Shown here in pieces: positions 44,516 to 56,906 of a stretch of DNA of 64,000 nucleotides. The translations under genes and the position numbers were made by a program. The notes under the pieces are model-generated. The model made no database searches. It saw only the letters and a list, made by a program, of their open reading frames with translations, and had not been told where the DNA came from. This DNA is from Jaltomata sinuosa. Taxonomy: Eukaryota > Streptophyta > Magnoliopsida > Solanales > Solanaceae. The DNA is taken from the NCBI GenBank assembly GCA_003996215.1, contig QJPP01001796.1, positions 310,001-374,000 of the forward strand, written 5' to 3'. Each line of letters opens with the position of its first letter. Position 1 is the first letter of the stretch.

Positions 44516-45643
44516 ATGCCACCTGAACACGCCGACTCGGCTAGAAACAATGCTGGTGCTGACCTCTACTATAGTAGACTCTACCACGGGCCTGTGAATC
44601 ACTAAAACTGCCTTTATGGCGGGGCCTCTTATCGCTGCCCCCTTGGGCCTCGCAAAGTATGACCTCAATAGTGCGATCATGGTCTATTACCTCCAGAAAT
44701 GACTGACCTGATTCTACCATACCCTCTGTAGCCAAGCAAAGCTACAAAGTCAAACTTCGAATAAAATGACGTACTCTCTCATGCTCGATGGGCAGAATCA
44801 TAGCGGCGTGCCTGGCCAACTGATAGAAGTGAAACTCATACTCAGTGACAGACATGGAGCCCTACTCCAACCCATAGAACTGATCCATCAACCACACTCT
44901 CATGCTACGCAGTACATACTTCTCCAGAAAAACTATGGAGAACTGGGCCTAAGTAACCGGAGATGAACATGCTGGCCTGCAAGCTACATATGACCTCCAC
45001 CACTATTTTACGGGGCTATCTAGCTGAAAAGTAGTGTAATTTTCTCCATGTAACTTGACTAACCCCAAATTATGCAATCTCTCCTGGCATCTAGTTAGAA
45101 ACTCGTGCGCATCCTCCCTAGAAACACCTGAAATCCTCGGAGGACCCAATATCAGACACTTACAAAGCATCTTCTTCTCCTCAGAAGACATAACGGGACC
45201 GACTGGAATAGGTGGAACAACTGTAAGGGTCGGCAATACCTCTAATCTAAGAGCTGCAGCAGCATACTGCCCCCCTGAACCCTGAGCTGCTGCCTGGGCT
45301 GAGTTTGAGCCTCATCTCTAACCTGAAAACCAATCAGAGTACCTGGTGAAGCTGCTGGTGGACTCATACCCTCAAGAAACCCAAGTAACTAAACCAAGGT
45401 ATCCTATAACACCGGAGTATCCATGAAACCTGTGAGATACTAGGCTGGCCCCATACCCTCCAGCTCATATTGTGCCTCCTCAACTATTATATCGGGCTTT
45501 GGTAATGGTACCCTAGCCTGGGCCCAAGCTGGCACCGCAGCCCATCCCCTACCTCGACCTATGGATCGACCTCTACTCCATCCCCTAGCTGGGGATCTAA
45601 CTGCAGGTGCAGGGGCCTCGTCCTTACCTGCTACTGATCTCAT
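44516..45643 (-). pseudogene. Element D gag
   Basis: N-terminus at 45,643 (MRSVAGKDEAPAPAVRSPA) is Arg/Gly/Pro/Ala-rich with a GRSIGRGRGWAA stretch. Capsid at 45,236-45,003: PPIPVGPVMSSEEKKMLCK, GPPRISGVSREDAHEFLTRC, LVKLHGENYTTFQLDSP. A later capsid piece continues to about 44,540 with frame changes. No zinc knuckle was found before the join at about 44,515, where the sequence jumps to the RNase H end. Confidence 0.75.
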
Positions 45644-45840
45644 TCAAACCATATGAGAAAAAGTGAAACAAATATACTTAAAAGTTTCTTAAGTCAAGAA
45701 AGCACGATAATGAATTATACAAGATGGAATATTTCCTAGGAATGTCCTATAGCCTCTCGTAGATTGGATACGGACTCCATTGTACCAATCCACGAGACTC
45801 TACTAGACACTTTGCTCTTGTGCTGGCAAGGCCGATAAAC

Positions 45841-45857
45841 CTAGAGCTATGATACCA
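45841..45857 (-). promoter_or_regulatory. Primer-binding site of D, tRNA-Met type
   Basis: Minus strand TGGTATCATAGCTCTAG, one change from the initiator-Met word TGGTATCAGAGC over the first 12 bases, three bases past the LTR end. Confidence 0.8.
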
Positions 45858-45860
45858 CTC

Positions 45861-48497
45861 TATCATGACCCAAAATTAAGCCATGATGGCGCCTACATAA
45901 CCCCCAGTAGGCAAGCCAAACTCAATAATGCGTAAGATAATAAAACAGTTTAAGTAAGGAAAGTGGAAGAGATATACATATAAAAGAAAGAGGTCCAATA
46001 ACATAGATACATACTAACTGTACTAAATATACAAAATATGGCCCTAAAGTGACCAAGAATACAAAATAAACACGAGAACCAACCCGGACCTTGTATCACC
46101 GGTACAAGAGCATCTAAAGTACGAAGTAGCTATACCACATGCTCTGTCTATCCAAAAATACAAAATATAGACAAAAATGTAGCAGGAAAGCAGTAAAATT
46201 CTCCCAAATGCCGGGAGCTCACCACGATCAAAACAATAATTGGCCTCTAATGACAGGAGGGTTAATGAGGGAGACTCATACTAGGTGCTGCATCAGAAAA
46301 ATATGTAAAGTGTAGTATTAGTACCAAAACAATGGGTACCCAGTAAGCATCATAGGCTGACCGAGCGCAGAAAGATAATATATAATCTAAATTACAAGAA
46401 AGTAAGCTAAATATAGAGATCCACCTAAATCTAGTTATAAAACCAAAAACAGAACTAATCTTACCAACATGAAGGAAAATAACAACAGAATCAATGCAAG
46501 GCATACGACAATCTAAATACACTCGAGCCAATGCAATGCGAGGGAAGATGATATGATGCATATATATATATATAAAAGTAAAACCCCGAATAATGCATCG
46601 GGTGTTCAGAATTTAACATCAGACTCATCAATATATACATAAAAGTAAAAACCCAAAATATCGGATCGAGCGGCCAGAATTTAACATCGGACTCATTAAC
46701 ATATGCATGGAAAGTAAAACCCAAAATAACACCTTGGGGTGCTCAAAATTGATCATTAGACTCATAAATAGAAAAGTAAATGGAGAAAAGGTCCCGAAAT
46801 ATCCCTCGGACTGACATAAAAGTAGTATTTTTCCTTTTCTTTCCAAAACCAGTAGTAAAACTCAAGATAATTCCTTGAAATAAAAAATCAAGGTAACCAT
46901 AGTAAATCTCAGTTTGGAACCAAAAACCTAAAAAATCTTTCTTTACATACCGATAGGCATGATAATGCAATATGAGCATGTAAATTTCTATATTCAGAGA
47001 GAAAAGCATACAACAAGGCAAAATAGAGCAAAATACCCTCCAACTAAGAGAACTGACCTGGAAACTCCATCCAAATCCAAGCTATGGCCTCGGGCCCACA
47101 GTTACACATAAAATCGATAATAAGGTGAAAATAATGGAAAATAACTATGAAAACAACTACAAGCTTCTATCTAACTCTAATACCTCCTAAAAGCATACTA
47201 AGGATTCTATGCTATCCATAACCATACTACGAGCTCCTAGACTAAGGATAACAAGAATAATTCTAATCTATGCTCCAAAATGGCCAGTTTTCTATAAGTT
47301 ACAAGATTTAAGCCTATTTCTATCTACTTTCCAACCTAATATTCCAATAACATATATCATATAAAATCTAACTAACTCAGTCTAGAAAAGTAAACTATAA
47401 CCTACCTCGGGGCCGAACCGCAACACAAACCGTCACTCATGTGCCTTCTCCTTCTAAACAGCCTCAAAAAGCTGTCACGCTAGAAAAAACACATTCCAGG
47501 TGTCAAGATGAGAAAAATGACACCCATAGTACTATACAAAAAATTGGGCCAGAAATCAGGTTGGAAAATGACCCTCAAGGCCCGCGCAATGAAATGGAAA
47601 ATAAAAATCACAATTATGTTTGCACCAGGTTAAAGAACCCATGCCCAAAAATTAAGTGCGAACATGACTCATTTTAGGGCCCAAAACAGCCCCGAAGTCC
47701 TCTTGATCAAAGAAGTATTTAAATGGAGAATTAAAATTTTTTAAAAGCGGAAACTTACCAATTTGGAGGCAAGAAATGACCACGGACCGGAACTACAATC
47801 ACCACCATGCCTAGGGAAAAGTTGGAGTTGAATTTGGAGGTTAGAGCTTTAGTTTTAATGGAGCAAACATGTTGAGAAAGAGAGGGAAAATGGCTAATTT
47901 TCAAAGGGTGGCCAGCTTAAATGCTGCCAGCGCCTAGGCGCAGAGGCACCCATGCACCCGCAGGCGCGGGCACGCCACAACGCCCAGGCACTGCAGGAGC
48001 GGCCAGGCCACAATGGCCCAGGCGCCGCAGACGAGCTGCCCGGCCAGCCCAGAAAAGCACTCACAGGAAAGCGCAGGAGTGGCCAGGCGCCCGCCTTGGC
48101 ACCATACTAGCAACCAGCTACTGCAATTTCAGCCAAGACTTAGGATTTTTAACGGATAGACCCTCAGGAATGCATCTGGAGTCCCCAAACACAAACGAGC
48201 TGAGCCATTCAACTAAAAATGACATTTTGGACGCAACAGAATCGATGAAATTCCCAATGGAGGCCGATTTAACAAAAAGTGGGCCCATGCCCAAAACAAA
48301 CTAAAGGCTATCTTTTCCCAAAACAAAATCCAAAAGTCAAAAACAAGTCCGGAAGCCTCGAGACCCAAACTAAAGGTCCCTCTAGCCCAAAGTTGATATT
48401 CTGGAGCTGACAACACTGATAGAATTTCCATCCGAGGGCGTCTTCTCCAAATATTGACCAAAGTCAACCCTACAAGCCTAACTGGCCCTAAAACACA
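45861..48497 (-). repeat. 5' LTR of element D (2.64 kb)
   Basis: Minus orientation: starts TGTGTTTTAGGGCCAG and ends GGGTCATGATA next to the primer-binding site. Includes a GC-rich cluster at 47,930-48,110 (GGCGC/GCGCC words), a TATATATATATATA run at 46,560, and three ~70-bp phrases near 46,580-46,800 that read CATCGG..GAATTTAACATCGGAC. Reading frames through these are not genes. Confidence 0.8.
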
Positions 48498-49556
48498 TAA
48501 ATTAACACAAAACCAAACCAAAAGCACCCAGACCCATATCAAGGGTCCCACTAGACCAAAATCCTCGCTTCGAAGCTAATGGAACTTTCAGAATTTTAAT
48601 CGAAGCATGTTTACTAAGAAAGTTGACCGAAGTTAAAGATTTTCTATGTTCAAGTTCTAAAATAGGGAAATGACCATAACGGCCTAAAAAATGGCCCGAG
48701 CACCGAACTGTTGGTCTCAGCAAGTTAAAAATGACCTATAACCGCTAAGGGAAAGCTTGAAATGCAGAAAAAGCATGAAAAACAAAATATGACCTAAAGG
48801 GTAATTACACATAAATTTTGATCTTGGGACCTAGAGAATAATTTCTTCGAAGAACCCTAGGATTATATTTTAAGGAAGCTTGTTAGAATCTTTAGTTTAG
48901 GGCTAGATATCTCTAAATTCACATGGGAAATGGTACAGAGGACTTACCTAGACTTGAGAGGGTGTGAGAGAGCTCTTAGGGCTGAGAGAAATGACCTAGA
49001 TGTGAAAAGAATGAGAAAAATGACCAAGGCATCCTTTTAATGGACTTGTGATTTTGTTTGCATGATTTATTTCACAGACTGTGAACTAGTTCATAAATCA
49101 TGGTTTGAGATGTTGAATCTTTTTGAGATTTCTAAGTCTCTGAATTATGTTTAATAAAATGGGTTTCACAGGCGGTGGACCAGGTTCACAGACCGTGATT
49201 CGACCCATCTGATTTTTATAAGATTTGTCAACTCTCTAAATCATTTTCATGATTTGGTTCACGGACCATGGAACAAGTTCACGGACCATGATTCAATTAA
49301 TTTGATTTTATGAGATTTTTCAAATGTATGAATTATTTGCACGTTTTAGTTCACGGGCCATGGACCAGGTTCATGAACTGTGAACCTACTCGTGGAGACT
49401 TGGCAAGTTGAGGTTCTACAAGTTATTTTTCATGGTCCATTCCACACATCATGCATTGATTATACGATTCGTACAAGTGACCGTGAACTCTTGAGGGTCT
49501 AGTTTTAGATGGGCTAATTGTTGTATGAACGTTGGTTTGAAATTTGAGATGTAACA
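48498..49556 (-). repeat. 3' LTR of chromovirus C, cut by D
   Basis: Minus orientation: starts TGTTACATCTCAAATTTC (49,556) after a polypurine tract; U3 carries many TTCACGGACCATGG-like words (49,060-49,450). The stretch 48,498-48,780 has wording loosely like the D LTR and may be a separate worn piece. The rest of this LTR is lost left of D. Confidence 0.65.
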
Positions 49557-49570
49557 ATATCTTCCCCTTA
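49557..49570 (-). promoter_or_regulatory. Polypurine tract of chromovirus C
   Basis: Minus strand TAAGGGGAAGATAT directly before the LTR start TGTTACATC; close to the tract of element A. Confidence 0.75.
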
Positions 49571-49799
49571 GGATCATTTATCCCCGAATGATGGTCAAAG
49601 TTATAATGGAATATAGGAATGGAACAAATTTTGCTATCTAAAGCTATACTTACCAACAGGAACTGAACTGCACTAGTATCAAGATTACAACAAAATACTG
49701 AAGAGCAAAAAAGCACAAGCATAACGAAAGAACTATAACACGAAAAACATGAGGCATAAGTTTTTGGGATCTAACATAAAAGTAGAGCTATTACCTTAG

Positions 49800-51347
49800 A
49801 TATTTTCCGCATGAGGAGAAAATAGATGGGGATATGTGTCTTTCATATCTTCTTTGGATTCCCATGTACCCTTTTCAGATTCCTCCACATTACCTTAATT
49901 GAAGCTACTCCTTAGTTTTCAACTTGCGAACCTGATGATCCAGAATCTCAATCGGAACTTCTTCATAAGATAAGTAGTCTTTCACTCCAACACTCTCCGT
50001 AGGGACAATGAGTGAAGAATTGACAATTCACTTTTTAATCATAGAGACGTGGAACACTGGATGCACGAATGCCAAATCCACGGGTTGCTCTAATTCATAA
50101 ACTACCTTCCAAATCCTCTTCTCAATTTGATATGAACTAAAATATAGGGGATTAAGTGTCCCTTTGTTTTTGAATTGCATGACACCCTTCATGGATGAAA
50201 CTTTTAAAAAACCCCAATCATCAACCTCAAACTCCAAATCCCTTAGCCTTCCATCAGAGAAGAACTTTTGGTGGCTTTTTGCAATCTTCAACTGCTCTTG
50301 GATAAGCTTAACCTTCTCTATTGCTTTATGAACTAAGTCTGGCCCTATCAACTCTTTTTCACCAACCTCGAACTAACCAATAGGATATCTACACCTTTGT
50401 TAATAAAGATTCTCGTATGGAGCCATCTGGATACTAGAGTGATAGTTATTGTACCCAAACTCTATAGAGTGATAGTTATTGTACCCAAACTCTATAAGAG
50501 GTAGGTGATCATCCCAATTACCTTTGAAGTCTATAACACAGGCCCTCAACATATCCTCAAGTGTCTGAATGGTACGCTCTTCCTGATCGCGATCTGTAGA
50601 TGAAATACAGTACTAAGGTTCACCCACGTACCCATACCCTTCTAGAAAGACTTCCAAAATTGGGTGGTGAACAGCCCCAGTATGAAAAAATGGATAATAA
50701 AATCCCATGAAGCCTAACTATCTCACAAATATACAACTTAGCATAGTCCTCCGCTGAGCCTGTAGTCTTAATAGGTAGAAAGTGATCTGACTTGTTCATC
50801 CGACCTATAGTCATCTATATCGAGTCATGATGATGTTGCAATCGAAACAAACTTGTTATAAAGTCCATATTTATCATCTCCCACTTTCACTCAGGAAGGT
50901 CTATATCCTGAGCCATCCACCTAGTCTTTGGTGTTCAAACTTAACCCTCTAACAGTTGGTACACTTAGGTACATACTCCGTGACGCTCTTCATCATGCCA
51001 TTTCTGCAATAGGCTTCTCTCAAGTCATGGTACATATTCGTGGAGCCTGGGTGAATAAAGCATCTAAAATTACATGCTTCAACCATGATTCGCTCTCTGA
51101 GAACATCCATATCTGGAACACACAACCTACACTGGTACCTTAGGAAACCATCTCCCATTTGTTCAAAAACCATCACTTTTTTCTTGTGGACCTCTTTCTT
51201 TAGTTGGAGCAAGATGGGGTCACTATTCTGCTTCTCCTTGACTTCAACCACTAAGGACGATTCAGCCCCATTCTGAACAACTACACCACCATCCTTAGAG
51301 ACTAAGAGAAAAACTCCCAAACGTGCAACTCTATGAACATCTCTCAC
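49800..51347 (-). pseudogene. Chromovirus C integrase and chromodomain-like tail
   Basis: Zinc region at 51,100-50,950 (HPGSTNMYHDLREAYCRNG, CTNCQ), preceded by the linker at 51,347-51,120 (VQNGAESSLVVEVKEKQN, DGFLRYQCRLCVPD). Core: fragments around 50,900-50,600 (IGRMNKSDHFLPIKT). The usual FAYNN segment near 50,450-50,510 is duplicated by a 30-bp tandem repeat. Then LEFEVDDWGFLKVSSMKGVM, NPLYFSSYQIEKRIWKVVYE and the tail near 49,870-50,000 (EILDHQVRKL-type). Many stops. Confidence 0.75.
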
Positions 51348-52679
51348 AATTTATCTCATTCCTTCCTATACATGAGTAGTACTTGCCCATAGACAACCTA
51401 CGAAGAGCATCAACTACTACATTTGCCTTGATAGGGTGATAAAGAATGCTCATATTGTAGTCTTTAAGTAACTCTATGTCCTATGCCTAGGATTTAACTC
51501 TTTCTGACTGAAGACATAATGGAGACTCGTAGGATCTGTGAAATCATCAACATATAAACTGAAAAGGTAGTGATGCCATATCTTTAAAGAAAACACAACC
51601 GTTGCCAACTCAAGATTATGAGTCTGGTACTTCTTCTCATGGTTCTTAAGTTGTCTAGAAGAATTAGCTATGACTTTTCCAGCCTACATCAAAACACAAC
51701 CAATACCCACTCTAGATGCACTCTTTCATCAAAACACAACCAATACCCACTCTAGATGTATCACAATAGACAACAAAACCATAGTTCCCTCTGGTAGGGT
51801 CTACACTGGAGCCAAGTGAAACAATTTTTCAACTCCTAAAAGTTCTTCTCACAGGCTTCAGACTATAGAAACTTAGTTTTCTTCTGAGTTAACTTGGTCA
51901 AAGGAGCAACAATAGATGAAAAACCTTCTACAAACCTTCGGTAATAGCCAGCAAGACCTAAGAAGCTCCTAATATCAATTGGGGTCATGGGTCTAGGCTA
52001 ATTCTTTATTGCCTCTATCTTTTGAGAATCAACCTGAATACCCTCACTGGAAACAATGTGGCCTAGAAACGCTAAAGACTTCAACCAAAATTCACACTTA
52101 GAAAACTTGACATATAACTCTCGGTCCTTAACTGTCTGTAACATAATTGTAAGATGGTCAGCATTCTCTTCCTTACTACGGGAGTAAATTAGAATGACAT
52201 TAATGAAAACTATTATGAACAGATCAAGGTACCACTTAAACACTCTGTTCATGAGGTTTATAAAAGCTGCAAGAGCATTAGTCAAATCGAAGGACATGAC
52301 AAGAAGCCCAAAGTGACCATAACAGGTCCTGAAGACTCTCTTCAAAATATCACTATCTCTAACTTTCAACTGGTGATAGCCGGATCAGAGGTCTAATCTT
52401 AGAGAAGCATGTAGCACTTTGAATTTGGTCGAACAGGTCATCAATTCTAGGAAGGGGGATTGTTATTCTTAATAGTGACCTTGTTCAACTGATAATAATC
52501 ATTGCATATTCTAAGGGACCCATCTTTCTTATGCACGAAAAAGACTGGAGCACCCCATGGAGAGACACTTGATCTAATAAATCCCTTATCAAGAAAGTCT
52601 TTCAACTGTTCTTTTAGTTCTTTAAATTCAGCTGAATCCATTCTGTATGGTAGAATAAAGATGCGCTGAGTATCGGAAA
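51348..52679 (-). pseudogene. Chromovirus C reverse transcriptase and RNase H
   Basis: RT: RIFILPYRMDSAEFKELK, GFIRSSVSPWGAPVFF, KKDGSLRICNDYYQLNKVT, LVMSFDLTNALAAF, FIIVFINVILIYS in which both catalytic Asp positions are changed (Asn and Val), CEFWLKSLAFLGHIVSSEG, then FLGLAGYYRRFVEGFSS. RNase H is recognisable at 51,850-51,500 but full of stops and split by a 40-bp tandem duplication at 51,685-51,765. Enzymatically dead. Confidence 0.8.
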
Positions 52680-53526
52680 TATCATGACCTAAACTTCTAC
52701 GAGTGGCACCCACTAAAAACACCCAGTGAGCGAACCAAGTAACCAACCAACACTTATCAAAATCTAAGCAGCTCAAAACTAGATTTGCATCAAATATACT
52801 AAGATTCATATCCAAAAGTAATTAACAAGAAATCCTGCGAAAATAATCCTTAGAATCTGAAAGTCGTGTACCAAAACTTCTAACATAGTCTAAAATGCGG
52901 GGATGCAACCCCAAAACAAAATAAATCTGAGTCCAAATAATGGACTAGAAAGATAGATGAATCCATGGAAGCCTGGAAGAAGTAGCTCACCATTAGATTC
53001 AGGAACCGCTTGTATCATAACCGAGGTCACACAACCGTCACTAGAATATGCCCTCGAATTATGCCCAAATGCTTTATCAGACCTGAGCTTTCCCTTTTTG
53101 TGAAGCTTTAGCTTGTTCATGATCTAAAGCAAACACACAAACACAAAATTAACTAAAGATGGCCTTATTATCCCCGGATTATACCTTAATCCCAATCCCC
53201 AGGCCAAACTCATGATCATTCCACCCAACCCGGGGCTTCCCCACCAATAATTCACCTAGAACTACTAATTTTCATAGTCACATTAGCAAATTACGGTGTT
53301 AAAACATGAATTAAATAGTTTATACACAAAACCCAAGGTTCTCTACACTCACATTTCTTCTTACACTAGATTTTCCACCTTAGGTCATGTCAAACCCTCC
53401 CTACTGTCCGTAACTAACATTTCTAAGGTATAGAAATTGAAGTACTTAGTTAGGGGAGTAATTTACTTACCTTTAGGAAGAAACTTGATGAAAATCTAAA
53501 GGAGAATCACCCAAATCTCCTCTTCC
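52680..53526 (-). repeat. X-family LTR, part, split by Y
   Basis: The reverse complement resembles the end of the X LTR (GAGTGGCACCCACT and ATGCGGGGATGCAACCC words). Its outer end (TATCATGACCT at 52,680) is intact; at 53,527 it is interrupted by the Y LTR, and the remainder should lie right of the window. Confidence 0.7.
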
Positions 53527-56500
53527 TGTCACAACCCAACCACCGGGCCGTGCGGGCACCTACTCTAAGCACCTAGATAGGAGAACCCTTACCACCCCAT
53601 TTAAAATAGGCCTATGAAAATAAATAAGAAACATGAAAATTGCCTTTAATATTTGAAAAAATAGTTACAGAAACTCTGAGTACAATGAAATCCTTTACAA
53701 AATTCAACTAAAACCTTCCCTAGGAACTAGTCTAAACAGGTACAAGAGCTCTAAGGAGAAATGCAAGTAAAATAAGACACAAATCCCACCATATGAAATA
53801 GAGGAGTAGAAGCTGCTGGAGACTGCTATCCGCATCACCTGAGTGACAACAACTGATCCTGCAATCAGACTATACTCAAAAAGGTATAATAAGAGATATC
53901 AGTACAAACAACACGTACTGACAGGTATCATCGACTGACCAGGGTTAGATCATATAAACATAATATAGAAATCACAAGAGAAAACATACCAACTTATGTA
54001 GAAATTTAATCCACAACACTATCATCCACTTGTGTTACCTAAGGTTACTCCTATTCTTTTTCCCGTTGATCATTCATAACCTTCACATCAAGTGTCATTC
54101 ATCCTATCTCTCAGAGGTTAACCCCAATAGTTATTATAAGTCAATCTATTTCACTTACATCTTGATTAACCTAGTAATAAATGGAAGTCATTAATCATCA
54201 CCTTGTAACAAGTACAACTGTGAACATACATTATGATAAGGTACCTCAAGTTTATGACACACAACCTTTTGAAGTAACTCTATAACTTCAGTTAAGTTCA
54301 ATTCAAGTGACAATAAGTCAAGTCAAATCATGACTAAGTCCACAACCCTAACTCTAGCCAATATACAAGTCAACAAACCATGTAACCATATCCAAGTCAA
54401 TAAACCATAACTCTAACAACCTGAATCCTAAATATACCAAGCAACATCATAATACGGTTCACTCAAGAAACCCACAACAACAACCATGGAACCAATATAT
54501 AATAAACATCAATAATAGATAAACCTGGTTCACTCAAGGAACCAATATGTAATGAATATCAATGCAACCTTATACCAGGCATGGTACTCGAGCCAACCAT
54601 GAATAATACTGTACCAGCCATAGTACCCGAGCCAACCATGCAATGAATCTGTACCAAGCGTAGTACCTGAGCCAACCATGCAATGAATCTGTACTTGGCG
54701 TGGCACCTGAGCCAACCATGCAATGAGCTGTACTAGGCATGGTACCTGAGCTAACCAGGTAATGAATCATAGAAACCAATCCCGTAAAGATGTCCTAATA
54801 CAGGTACATCCCACAATGATAACCCATACCAAAACAATAACATTCACAATGAGAATAAGCAATCATACTCATACAGTCAACAAGTCAATAAGCCTTTAAT
54901 ATGACCTCATAATATGCGATTAATACTTAGAATATCATCTAACAATTACATTCCTTAAGTATTCATTGCAACAATAGACAACCACCAAACACTTGGTCAA
55001 CTCGAGCTAATCATTCAATGTAAAGAACAATCATTCTTTAACACACCAAATAACAAGTAGATATAATTCATTTGTTTCATAATTTATGACAAGTCTGAAG
55101 ACCAATCCATGGCTTATTAAATTAGGCATTAACAAGCCACATTATTAAATACAAGTATATTTAGGATCACACACTCAACCCCAAGAGGTCTAAACTCTAG
55201 TTTAATATTCATGACTTTATTAACTAATCCAATCCTCCCATATTTATACTGAGGCCGGGATTCCCGCTATTATCTAGCAATCTCTATATTAAAGTCATTA
55301 CTAGGTTCAAGACCTACCCCATTAGTCAGTCATTCAACTCTATTCAATTTACAATCTAGTTCTAGTCATACACCTTTATGCCTTTTACTTCCTAACCCTT
55401 GGCCTAATTAACCTTAGGCTCTTAAGTTATGTTACCGCCTCCTTACACCATAATTAGTCCTCAGCACCAACCTTAAGCAAGACTATCCCATGTTCTAACC
55501 ATACATAATATTAAGTCTACCCTTTTTATGCTAATTAGGCTAAGTAACTAGATTATGAGCTCACACAAATTTATTGTCATCTATATCCACATTACAATTC
55601 ACCATGAAGCCATGCAAACACAAAAACCCATCAATGATTCATATAATCACATATTAATACATTTTATCCATTCCAACTCCATCCCCGTGGGCCTAAGCAT
55701 GATTTCTACAATCTAATCTACATTATGGATACAATTATTAACTACAGTCTACTACTCATAAACCATAACATACCTAGGCGCCAAGCCATTACAACAAATA
55801 AGTCATATCATGGATGATCTTCCTTCTTCTTCACGTTCCCAAAGGCTAAATCATCTAAGAAACAATAATTACAAGATTAATTAATAAACTACTCTTCACA
55901 CAAATACCTTGGGAATTCAAACCCACTAATTACCCTTATTTACAGTCTACAACCTTACCTAAGGGTCAATTATCCATTAAAATAGTTCTTTCAAGCTCAA
56001 CCCAACTCCATTAATGGAGTTTCTTGGATAAAGGTTCCACCTTTATTGAATTCAAGGTCCCCAACTATCAATTTTCATGTTTTAGAGTCACTAATTTATG
56101 CTAGGAATCATTAATGAACAATTTAGAAGTGATTCTAAGTGATATTAACCCAACCTATATGTTTTCCCCAAAATATCATAAACTTAGGGTTCAAATCCCA
56201 AAGAATTCCACCATTAAAGTATGTTCTAATGATTCTAGGATGTTAAAGAATTGAAAAAAATGAAGAAGATGATGGAAGAAACTTACCTCAACAAAGAATT
56301 TCCACCCATACCAAGAGAAAATCGTCCCTCTAAAGCATAAGAATGAATTTTTGGGGGTTTGGAGTTGAAACCCGTCAAAATAAGGTTATAAACTGATAAT
56401 TTTTGGGGGTTTGGAGTTGAAACCCGTCAAAATAAGGTTATAAACTGATATGAAAATGCTATAGCAGAATAATTACTGCTATAGCGACACCACTATCGCG

Positions 56501-56906
56501 GTACCACTATCGCGCTCTGATCCTGCTATAGCAGTCCCAACGTTTTACCATAGACATTCTTCAATAAAATGGTCATAACTTTTAACTTCCAAAGTGGATT
56601 AATGAATGGTTGATGGCGTTGAAAAGAAGACTCAGAGATATTTAATTTGGTGGGTATTGGGACCCATAACTCTTTATATTCTAAGAGGAATGCTCGTTTG
56701 AAGTTGACCCTAGTTTGAACTTAGCCTGAAACTAAATCGATAAGGAAACTTTTAACTTAACTTTGTGCTGGGAGTATTGTATGACCTTAGTACATACCAA
56801 ATGCACTCTCATATTAAAGAATTAATCCTAACACTTATCACGAATGAGAAATAAATGCCCCGACCGCAAATATTTTCAGTAACGACGGAATAGGTCATAT
56901 ACAACA
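53527..56906 (-). repeat. 3' LTR of element Y (3.38 kb)
   Basis: Minus orientation: starts TGTTGTATATGACC (56,906) and ends GGGTTGTGACA (53,527). Holds GCTATAGC-like words at 56,455-56,530, a 52-bp tandem duplication at about 56,348-56,451, and a five-unit 39-40-bp minisatellite at 54,572-54,770. Open frames at 54,530-54,779 are that minisatellite read as codons. Confidence 0.7.
54572..54770. repeat. 39-40-bp minisatellite in the Y LTR
   Basis: Units start at 54,572, 54,611, 54,651, 54,691 and 54,730. Each holds an imperfect palindrome GTACCAGGCATGGTAC followed by CGAGCCAACCATG-like spacer. A further block begins at about 63,930 in the second LTR. Confidence 0.85.

Larger units (their letters stand above)
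41202..48497 (-). mobile_element. Element D (Ty3/gypsy chromovirus), large internal deletion
   Basis: Minus order: 5' LTR (48,497-45,861), tRNA-Met primer-binding site, gag, then directly the end of RNase H, integrase, and a 3' LTR cut off at 41,202 by the X insertion. Protease, RT and most of RNase H are missing. It could only have moved with proteins supplied by another element. Confidence 0.8.
49557..52679 (-). mobile_element. Chromovirus C (Ty3/gypsy), 3' part
   Basis: Minus order: RT, RNase H, integrase, tail, polypurine tract, LTR. The 5' part is cut at 52,679 in the segment just before RT by an X-family LTR whose end is intact there, so X-family DNA was inserted into C. Confidence 0.8.

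Noticed and set aside
54530..54779. Minus-strand repeat protein (HGWL..YY/YHAW units)
   Set aside because: The repeats are the 39-40-bp LTR minisatellite read as codons; unit length is not a multiple of three throughout.
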